Below are positions 9,156-15,927 of a DNA stretch of 64,000 nucleotides, piece after piece (position 1 is the stretch's first letter; each line of letters begins with the position of its first letter). The position numbers were made by a program, and so were the translations under genes. This stretch comes from Bauldia sp. (GTDB lineage: Bacteria > Pseudomonadota > Alphaproteobacteria > Rhizobiales > Kaistiaceae): contig JAHCJY010000003.1 of NCBI GenBank assembly GCA_026126065.1, positions 248,001-312,000 of the forward strand, in the 5' to 3' direction. The notes under the pieces are model-generated. The model was not told the DNA's origin and searched no databases. It saw only the letters and a program-made list of their open reading frames with translations.

Positions 9156-10322
9156 TCAACCGCGCGAGGCGGCCTGTTCGCCGGGGTTCGGTGCGCTACC
9201 GGGCACGGGCCCCTGCAGCGATCGCACGCTCATCTGCACGCCGCGCCACTCGAAGCGGTTGCCCCAGCCGAGGAGCCAGAGGACCGGCGCCGCGGCGTCG
9301 CGGACGATCCAGGCGAGGGGCATCCGCCACGACAACGGCCAGCGCCCGATGGCGGTCAGCGTCGCCTCCGCCCCGTACCACACTCCGGCATAGGCCAGAA
9401 CGAACAGCCACGGGACGATTCCGGCGATGGCAAGCGACGCGGCGCACGCGAACGGGATCGCGGCCCCCGAGAGCGCTTCGACGCCATAGACGCCGCCGAG
9501 GCCGGCACGGCGAAGGCGCGCCCAGCGCACCTGCCGGCGCCACACGGTGGAAAGGCTCCGCGACCCGATCGGCTGCGGCAGCGGCCTCCGGGCAAGCCGG
9601 GGACGGAGCCCGGTGCCGCGCAGGACCTTGGTCGAGGCGATATCCTCGGCGGCCTCGCGCGCGAGGACCGCCGGGCCGCCGAGCGCATCGAGCGTGCGGC
9701 GCTCCCACATCAGGGTCTTGCCGAGCGCGTATCTCCGGCCGATCGAATCCCCGGCGAGCGCCCAGCGCCCCTGGTAGCTGTTAAGGAAGGCGCACTCGAT
9801 CTCGGCGGCGAAGCTGCGCGGATCGACCATCAGCGCCGCATGGCTGGCCACCCCGGTGTCGTCCTGCCACCGCGACAGGAGATCCTCGACATAGGTTCGC
9901 GGCAGCAGCGCATTGCTGTCCGAGATGATGACGAAGTCGCCGGTCGAGGCGTACCAGCCCTTGATGACGTTGTTGAGCTTCGGGTTGGCGCCGACGACGT
10001 CGCGGCCGACGACGAGGCGGGCATCGGCGGCGGGATGGGCGGCGATCAGGCGCCGGACGACCGCGACCGCCGGATCGTCCTCTTCCTCGACGCAGAAGAC
10101 GATCTCGAGGTTCGGCCACGACAGCGCGAAGCTCGACGCCAGTTCATCCTCGATGCGGTGCTCCAGGCCGCAGACGGGGCGGACCAGCGAAACCTTCGGG
10201 CGGAACGACGCCGGCGGTTCCGGGTCGTGCCGGCCCAATCGGACGACGACGACCACGACGCTTCCGACGTGGACGAAGAGGCAGACCGCGGCAAGCCCGA
10301 TCGCGATGATTTCAGGTCCCAT
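9156..10322 (-). CDS. GT21-type ceramide glucosyltransferase-like enzyme (copy A)
   Basis: A 388-residue membrane-associated family-2/21 glycosyltransferase. It has one N-terminal helix, a GT-A catalytic domain and several hydrophobic segments near the C-terminus. The ceramide glucosyltransferase pattern is present: VRPVCGLE near the start, the first Asp motif in FCVEEEDDPA, GANPKLNN, the second Asp in SDSNALLP and the RQVRW box ((Q/R)xxRW). The enzyme would transfer a sugar from a nucleotide donor to a lipid such as ceramide, diacylglycerol or a hopanoid. Two paralogues lie just upstream on the same strand, separated from this copy by an oppositely transcribed transferase gene. Copies A and C are more alike (WARLRRAG after the box, FEWRG near the end) than either is to copy B. 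The lipid acceptor is unknown. Confidence 0.88.
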   Translation of the reverse strand: MGPEIIAIGLAAVCLFVHVGSVVVVVVRLGRHDPEPPASFRPKVSLVRPVCGLEHRIEDELASSFALSWPNLEIVFCVEEEDDPAVAVVRRLIAAHPAADARLVVGRDVVGANPKLNNVIKGWYASTGDFVIISDSNALLPRTYVEDLLSRWQDDTGVASHAALMVDPRSFAAEIECAFLNSYQGRWALAGDSIGRRYALGKTLMWERRTLDALGGPAVLAREAAEDIASTKVLRGTGLRPRLARRPLPQPIGSRSLSTVWRRQVRWARLRRAGLGGVYGVEALSGAAIPFACAASLAIAGIVPWLFVLAYAGVWYGAEATLTAIGRWPLSWRMPLAWIVRDAAAPVLWLLGWGNRFEWRGVQMSVRSLQGPVPGSAPNPGEQAASRG

Positions 10323-10597
10323 GGCTCCAATATCTATCGCGATTCGATGTCGGCAAGTTGAAGGCCGGCCGCGGGGCCATTGCTGGGGTTCTTTCGGGAA
10401 CCCGGTCCGCTTCCGGACGTTTCAGGTACGCGAACTGGGGTCACCATGAAGGCCGATTCGCGGCAAGGCCGGCCGAATGCCGATGCCGCAATGCCGTCAC
10501 GAAGCGCGCTCAGGCTTGCGGAAGCATCTGGCGGGACGGCCGCCGCGATTGCTCAGGTAAGGAAGCGAAGGGAAGCCCGCGGCCGTTGGAGGACGGG

Positions 10598-11299
10598 TTG
10601 GCAGACAGTCTTACCTTCTTCTGTGTTTTGCGGGCCGGGCGGAAGTACAACGCCGAGCATGTCGCCCGCCTTCAGGCAAGCGTCGCGCGCAATTGCACGC
10701 TCCCGCACCGTTTCGTGGCGCTGTCGGACGTCGACGTCCCATGCGAGCGGGTGGAGTTCGCCCACGACTGGCCGACCTGGTGGTCCAAGATCGAGCTGTT
10801 CCGGCCCGGCGTCGCCGACCCGGCTCACCGCAACGTCTATATCGACCTCGACGTGCTCATTGCGGGCAGCCTGGATGCGTTCGTATCCTATCCGCACCGC
10901 TTCTCGATGATGCGGGACGAGTGGTTCCCGCGGCGGGCCAACAGCAGCGTCATGGCATGGTCCGGCGACTACTCGTTCATCTATGAGGAAATGGTGCGGC
11001 ACCCGCTCCGCTACCGCTTCAGGTTCCAGCAGATGCTGGGCAACGTCACCGGCTGGTTCGGCGAACAGGCCCTGACCGAATACGCCCTGCGTGCGCGCGG
11101 CATGCCGGCCGACCGGATCGACGACCTCTTTCCCGGCTGCAACCTCACCATCCGGTCGCTGCCGCGACACGCGCGCAAGACCGTGGATGCAGCGCAGATG
11201 CAGCGCGCGCTGTTCGTGTCGTTCCAGGGCCTCGTCCCCAAACCGGGCTCGCCGCGCCAGCAGAACAGCGAGTTCATCAAGCAGTACTGGAAGCGGTAG
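10598..11299 (+). CDS. Putative DxD-type glycosyltransferase, unclassified
   Basis: A 233-residue soluble protein starting at TTG 10598, chosen because GGAGG lies five bases upstream and the conserved-looking sequence starts there (ADSLTFFCVLRAGRKY). The core has YIDLDVLI, a DxD-type metal/nucleotide-sugar motif like that of GT8-type and related retaining transferases. It is preceded by WWSKIELF and followed by FSMMRDEWFPRR and NSSVMAW. A family name is not certain. It points toward GT21-type copy B and ends 12 bases before that gene's stop, so the two are convergent. The position inside a cluster of lipid glycosyltransferases suggests it adds a further sugar to the same product; that is inference. 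Confidence 0.72.
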   Translation: MADSLTFFCVLRAGRKYNAEHVARLQASVARNCTLPHRFVALSDVDVPCERVEFAHDWPTWWSKIELFRPGVADPAHRNVYIDLDVLIAGSLDAFVSYPHRFSMMRDEWFPRRANSSVMAWSGDYSFIYEEMVRHPLRYRFRFQQMLGNVTGWFGEQALTEYALRARGMPADRIDDLFPGCNLTIRSLPRHARKTVDAAQMQRALFVSFQGLVPKPGSPRQQNSEFIKQYWKR

Positions 11300-11311
11300 C
11301 GGCAGCCGGTC

Positions 11312-12556
11312 TCACCGCGCGGCGGACGACGGCTCCAAAGCTCGTGCCGCGGCCTGGTGCAGGACCGCATCGGCAAGCGGGACGTCGCCCGCGCGGCCGC
11401 CGGCAGGCTCCCGCTCCAGCTGCGCTGACGGCAGCTGACCGGGCATCTCGCTTCGGTGTTCCTTGACATTGCCCCGCCACGCGACCTTTGCGGGGAAGAG
11501 GCCGGCAAACCAGAGCGGGAAGAACAGCAGGTCGCGAATCGCGAGCGCGAGCGGCATCCGCCACGACATCGGCCAGCCGACGGCGAGCGCGAGCGCGCAT
11601 TCGACCGCATACCAGGCGACGATGAAGACCGGCAGCGCGACGAAGGGCAGGGCGCCTGTCATCGTAAGGACGCCAACCCAGAACATCGGCAGGATGTTCG
11701 CGCAGAGGACGCTGAGGAAGTAGATCGGCTTGGCGGGGCCGCTGAGAACCCGCAGCCAGCGGAGCTGGCGGTTCCAGACGGTCCGCCACGGGCGCGGCCC
11801 CGCGCGCTGCGGAATGGGGCGGCCGACCCGCGCGGTCATGCCTGCGGCCTTGACCAGCTTGCGCGCGATCACGTCATCGCCGAACTCCTTCGCCACGGCT
11901 TCAAGCCCCCCGATCCGGGCCATGGTCTCGCGTCGCCACAGCATCGCCTTCCCGAAGACGGCGTTGAAGGCAAACAGGTCGCCGCCCAGGGCCACACGGG
12001 TCTGCGCGAGGTTGACGAAGGCGGCTTCCACCTCCGCCGCGAGGCCCTCGGGCTCGATCATCAGCGTGGGCGCGCTCACCACGCCGCGATTCCCCGCCCA
12101 GCATTCCATCAGGCCCTCGATGAAGTCCGTCGGCAGCACCGCGTTGCTGTCGGCAATGGCAAGCCACTCGGCGTCGGTGGCGCGCCATGCCTTGGCGATG
12201 TTGTTGATCTTGGGGTTGGCCCCGATCCGGTCCCGGCCGATGAGGAGTCGCGCGCCTGCCGCCGGGTGCTCGGCGATCAGGCGGCGTATCATCGGCACGG
12301 CCGGGTCGGCTTCGTCCTCCACGCAGAAAAGGACTTCGACGTTCGGATAGCTGAGCGCAAAACTCGTCCGGAGGGCCGCCTCGAGCTCGTATTCGGATCC
12401 TGCAACCGGCCGGATCAGCGCCACTTTCGCGGCGCCCGCCGGCGCGGGCGCAGGCGGCTTGCCGCGCAGGCGGCGGGCGACGATGAGGCTGGATGCGACG
12501 AGCCAGATGGCGCCGGCGGCCGCCGAGGCCCCGGCGATCGAGTTCATGATGATCAT
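11312..12556 (-). CDS. GT21-type ceramide glucosyltransferase-like enzyme (copy B)
   Basis: A 414-residue GT-A membrane glycosyltransferase, paralogous to its neighbours. Motifs are IRPVAGSE, FCVEDEADPA, RLLIGRDRIGANPKINN, ADSNAVLP (Ala in place of the Ser of copies A and C) and NRQLRWLRV. It has an N-terminal helix and about three C-terminal membrane segments. The C-terminal 45 residues are a hydrophilic extension absent from copies A and C. It starts at ATG 12556 (a second ATG at 12547 is possible) and lies 49 bases downstream of copy C, so the two are probably co-transcribed. The HpnI-type hopanoid glycosyltransferases belong to the same broad family, so ceramide specificity is not proven. 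Confidence 0.87.
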   Translation of the reverse strand: MIIMNSIAGASAAAGAIWLVASSLIVARRLRGKPPAPAPAGAAKVALIRPVAGSEYELEAALRTSFALSYPNVEVLFCVEDEADPAVPMIRRLIAEHPAAGARLLIGRDRIGANPKINNIAKAWRATDAEWLAIADSNAVLPTDFIEGLMECWAGNRGVVSAPTLMIEPEGLAAEVEAAFVNLAQTRVALGGDLFAFNAVFGKAMLWRRETMARIGGLEAVAKEFGDDVIARKLVKAAGMTARVGRPIPQRAGPRPWRTVWNRQLRWLRVLSGPAKPIYFLSVLCANILPMFWVGVLTMTGALPFVALPVFIVAWYAVECALALAVGWPMSWRMPLALAIRDLLFFPLWFAGLFPAKVAWRGNVKEHRSEMPGQLPSAQLEREPAGGRAGDVPLADAVLHQAAARALEPSSAAR

Positions 12557-12605
12557 GCGCGTTGACGAGCCTGGACGGTGAGTGGAGCCATGGCGGGCGG
12601 CGCTG

Positions 12606-13751
12606 TCAGCCCTGCGGAGCGGGTGGGTGGTGATCGGTAGATGTCGCGGCAGTCAGCGGCTTGCCGCGCCATTCGAACGAATTCCCAGTGATGCCGCCGA
12701 CGAACAGTACCGGCAGCAGCATGTCACGCACAAACCAGGCGAGCGGCATGCGCGGCGTCGACGGGAAGCGCCCGGCGCGTGCGAACGCATATTCGAGCCC
12801 GTACCAGGTCGCGACATAGGCAAGCAGGCCCCATGCCGGCATCCGGCCTGCAAGGACCACGCCGAGCGCGCAGGCGAACGGCACGAACGCGCCGATGAAG
12901 ATCTCCATCGGATAGACGATCGGAACGCCGGCGCGGCGGAGGCGCGCCCAGCGGAGCTGCCGCCGCCACACCGTGGCGAAGCGCCGCCGGCCGATAGCCT
13001 GCCGCACCGGCTCGGGCGCCAGCTTGACCCCGAGCCCCATCCGCCGCATCGCGCGCGTCGCGGCGAGTTCGTCCGCGGCCTCGGTGGTGAGCGCCGCAAG
13101 GCCGCCCGCCTCGTCGAGCTGGGCGCGCCGGAACATCATCGTCTTGCCGTGGGCGAAGCCGAAACCGCCCATGTCGGCCAGCAGCATCCAGCGGTCCTGG
13201 AGCGTATTGATGAACGCGCATTCGAGCTCGGCGGGGAAGTTCTCCGGACGGGTCATGGACGCCGCGGTGGAGACGATGCCGACCTTCGGGCCGAAGCAGC
13301 CGAGCAGCGTCTCGACGAAGTCTATCGGCAGGAGCGCGTTGCTGTCCGACAGGATCACGAAATCCGAAGTCGACGCCCGGTAGCCCTTCACGAGGTTGTT
13401 GATCTTCGGATTCGCGCCGATCCGGTCGCGGCCGACGAGGAGGCGCGCATTGACCTGCGGGTATTCGGCGATGAGGCTCCGGACGAGCGGGATCGCCTTG
13501 TCGTCCTCGTCGTCGATGCAGAAGATCAGTTCGAGCCGTCGGTAGCTGAGCGTGAAGCTCGTCCGGAGCGCGTCCTCGAGGAAGTTCTCGAGACCGCACA
13601 CCGGCCGCAGCAGCGTGACCGATGGCGTCTGCACGCCGGCCTTGATCTTGGGGCGCTGGCGCCGGAGCCGATAGCCGACGGCGGCCACCGACACGACATG
13701 GCTGAGGCCATGCGATGTCATCAGTCCGAAGCCCCAGAGCGCGAGATCCAT
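12606..13751 (-). CDS. GT21-type ceramide glucosyltransferase-like enzyme (copy C)
   Basis: A 381-residue membrane glycosyltransferase of the ceramide glucosyltransferase type. It has LRPVCGLEN at the start of the catalytic domain, FCIDDEDDKA, GRDRIGANPKINN, SDSNALLP and RRQLRWARL. The C-terminal membrane segments end with FEWRGKPL. It is preceded by an FAD oxidoreductase gene 35 bases upstream on the same strand and followed by copy B, which indicates a cyclic-nucleotide-binding protein / oxidoreductase / copy C / copy B operon. Known alphaproteobacterial members of this family make glucosyl-, galactosyl- or glucuronosyl-ceramides. Sphingolipid synthesis genes are not in this window. Confidence 0.88.
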   Translation of the reverse strand: MDLALWGFGLMTSHGLSHVVSVAAVGYRLRRQRPKIKAGVQTPSVTLLRPVCGLENFLEDALRTSFTLSYRRLELIFCIDDEDDKAIPLVRSLIAEYPQVNARLLVGRDRIGANPKINNLVKGYRASTSDFVILSDSNALLPIDFVETLLGCFGPKVGIVSTAASMTRPENFPAELECAFINTLQDRWMLLADMGGFGFAHGKTMMFRRAQLDEAGGLAALTTEAADELAATRAMRRMGLGVKLAPEPVRQAIGRRRFATVWRRQLRWARLRRAGVPIVYPMEIFIGAFVPFACALGVVLAGRMPAWGLLAYVATWYGLEYAFARAGRFPSTPRMPLAWFVRDMLLPVLFVGGITGNSFEWRGKPLTAATSTDHHPPAPQG

Positions 13752-13786
13752 GCGTCAGGATAGCCTGTTGGGGCGTTGTTGTTCGA

Positions 13787-15325
13787 TCAGGCGGGAATAC
13801 CGAGCGGCGCGAGGGCGGAATTGGCGCCCTTCTGGTGCTCGACCCCGGCATAGTCGGCGATGTCGCTGTCGGGAAGCTTGTGTTCGGTGACCGAGCCGCC
13901 GCTCCGGACGTACAGCACCGGGAACACCGCCCCCGTCCCGTCCGTCTCCATCGTGAGCGCGACGCCCTCGCCGCCCGGCTCGTCGAGGAAGGCGGTCACG
14001 GGAATCACGCCGCGGTCGTGGATGCCGGTGTCGCGCGAGATGGTGAAGGCGCGGGCGAGATAGCCGCGCTGGTGCCACAGTTCCGGGCTTTCGGACGCCT
14101 CGCGGAGCAGAAGCTGGGCGAAATGCGCGGGATCGACCTCCGCGTGGTCCTCGGGGATGCCGAACTCGGAGGTGGCGATGCGGCGCGCGAGGATGCGGGC
14201 GTTGTAGCGATGGCCCTGCACGGCGCCGGAATTGGGCGGAACGCCGTATTTGCCAAGGCTCGGCGCCCCCTGGGTGATCGTCCCCGCAAAGCCGATGCCG
14301 GGCACTGTCGCGCTTTCCCACCACGGTGTCTGCGCCGGCACCTTGTTCTGGCCGAACGTCCGCACTCCGAGATCCGGAAGGTCGAGGAGCGGGCAGATGA
14401 AGCCGGTCGCGTTGATGACCTCGTCGGCCGCCACCTGGACCACCTCGCCGTCGGCCGTGCGCCGGAGCGCCACCACCAGCCCGTCCGCGGTTCGCGTGAT
14501 CCGGTCGATCGCCGCGTCCATGATGTTGCAGCCGCCGCCGATGGCGTTGTCCTCGAACGGCTGGACATAACGCGCCCGGACGCCGACCAGCGTCTTGGTG
14601 ACGACCGATATCTTCGCGGGCGAGGGCGAGGCGAGCGTCAGCGTCTTCGCCCAGGGCAGGAGGCCCGAGGCAAGCTCGAAGCCCGAGTTCCGCTTGCCGA
14701 TGATGAAGATGCGCTTCCCGGCGTACGCTTCGGGCTCCTTGACGTCGGCATAATGGTGCGTGTGCTCGATGCCGGGAATGTTCGGGCTCCACGGCTCGGC
14801 GACGCCGACCGCAAACAGCGCGATGCGGCAGCGATAGACGCCGTCGGACGTCGTCAGCGCAAAGCGCATCGGAGAGCCGTCGTCGATACGGGTCGTGGAT
14901 TCCCAGCTGCAATTGTAGCGGATCTTGATGTTCGCCCGCTGCGCGAAGTCACGAAGGTTCGCCTCCATTTCCGAGCGCGCGGGGAAATAGGAGCTCTTGT
15001 CCATGTGGAGCGCCTGGAGGGAGCGGTTGTCCGGCTCGTCGGCAACGAGGCTGTTCCAGTCCGAGCGCTCGAACCGGCGCGTGCCGGGACCGTTGGCGGC
15101 GTAGGGCTTCGTCCACGACAGGAGCCGCTGGTACAGCGGCCACTTGCGGAACATGCCGCCCGGGCCTTCATCGGCCGAGATGACCGCGTGCCCGATGCCG
15201 AGCCGCTCGAGTGAATAGGCGAGCTGAAGGCCGCCGGGGCCGCTGCCGACGACGACAACCTGGTAGTCGCCCGGCGGGAAGGGACGGCCGGCGTCGTCCG
15301 TGCTTACTAGAGTTAGCTTCGCCAT
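13787..15325 (-). CDS. FAD-dependent NAD(P)-binding oxidoreductase, flavin-monooxygenase-like
   Basis: A 512-residue two-dinucleotide-binding-domain flavoprotein. FAD binds at VVVGSGPGGLQLAYSL (residues about 25-40). A second Rossmann motif, IFIIGKRNSGFELA, sits around 210 and should bind NAD(P)H. INATGF near 310 is the ATG-type motif of flavin-containing monooxygenases and related disulfide oxidoreductases. No redox CxxC is seen, so a monooxygenase-like role is more likely than thiol-disulfide exchange. The start at ATG 15325 overlaps the end of the cyclic-nucleotide-binding gene by 13 bases, so the two are translationally coupled. Because it leads into lipid glycosyltransferase genes it may hydroxylate or reduce a lipid precursor. 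That is context-based inference. Confidence 0.83.
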   Translation of the reverse strand: MAKLTLVSTDDAGRPFPPGDYQVVVVGSGPGGLQLAYSLERLGIGHAVISADEGPGGMFRKWPLYQRLLSWTKPYAANGPGTRRFERSDWNSLVADEPDNRSLQALHMDKSSYFPARSEMEANLRDFAQRANIKIRYNCSWESTTRIDDGSPMRFALTTSDGVYRCRIALFAVGVAEPWSPNIPGIEHTHHYADVKEPEAYAGKRIFIIGKRNSGFELASGLLPWAKTLTLASPSPAKISVVTKTLVGVRARYVQPFEDNAIGGGCNIMDAAIDRITRTADGLVVALRRTADGEVVQVAADEVINATGFICPLLDLPDLGVRTFGQNKVPAQTPWWESATVPGIGFAGTITQGAPSLGKYGVPPNSGAVQGHRYNARILARRIATSEFGIPEDHAEVDPAHFAQLLLREASESPELWHQRGYLARAFTISRDTGIHDRGVIPVTAFLDEPGGEGVALTMETDGTGAVFPVLYVRSGGSVTEHKLPDSDIADYAGVEHQKGANSALAPLGIPA

Positions 15326-15735
15326 TTGTTGGCATTGTGCAGGCGGCGGGACTGGACCTGAAGCATCCGGTACATCAGCCGCGGATAGGAGGTGAGCACC
15401 TTCTCGACCGACGGTGCAGGCAAAATGAGGCAGCGCGCTTCCGTCACGGCTACCACATCCGCCACCGGCGCGCCTCCGAGGAGCACGGAGATTTCGCCGA
15501 AGAAGTCACCGCGCCCAAGCCGCGCCAGTTCCTTCTGGTTGGACTCGACCGCGCACGTGCCGTCCAGCACGAAGTAGAGGCCCGATCCGGACAGGCCCTG
15601 GCGGAGGATGCGGGTGCCCGGCGCGAACCAGGTCTCGTCGAGCTGGCCGACAATCGCCTCGAGCTGCGCCATGTTGAGATCGGCGAAAAGCGCGAACTGA
15701 GCGAGCGATGCGGCGATCTCGTCGCGTCCGGCCAT
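15313..15735 (-). CDS. Cyclic-nucleotide-binding (CRP-like sensor) domain protein
   Basis: A 140-residue protein that is essentially one cNMP-binding beta-roll. It has FAPGTRILRQG, the turn GSGLYFVLDG, and the phosphate-binding cassette RLGRGDFFGEISVLLGGAPVADV, in which the usual Arg of the R-A/S-A motif appears as PVAD. That change may weaken or alter cyclic-nucleotide binding. There is no DNA-binding domain, so it is not a CRP-type transcription factor; it may be a regulatory subunit of the adjoining oxidoreductase. Start ATG 15735 is preceded by GGGGGAG; the frame is open to 15780 but lacks a site there. It is the first gene of the minus-strand glycolipid operon. Confidence 0.83.
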   Translation of the reverse strand: MAGRDEIAASLAQFALFADLNMAQLEAIVGQLDETWFAPGTRILRQGLSGSGLYFVLDGTCAVESNQKELARLGRGDFFGEISVLLGGAPVADVVAVTEARCLILPAPSVEKVLTSYPRLMYRMLQVQSRRLHNANKWRS

Positions 15736-15927
15736 GCGGCTCCCCCGAGCTTTGTGCCTACCTTGGATCGGGCGCGACACTAACCGCGGGATTCGCGGCG
15801 CGGAAGGCCCAATCGGCGCGCGAATTGACGGCGTTTGCCGCAGGGGGCACCATTGCCGCAGCGGTCGCCGCCAGCGCTACTCCGGGCGGCCGCGAGCGCC
15901 GGGCGCAGCGGGGGTCGACGGCCCGTC

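Noticed and set aside
9156..13751. Calling the three transferases HpnI (hopanoid biosynthesis)
   Set aside because: HpnI shares the family motifs, but no other hpn gene is present in the window and ceramide-type enzymes fit equally well, so no symbol was assigned.
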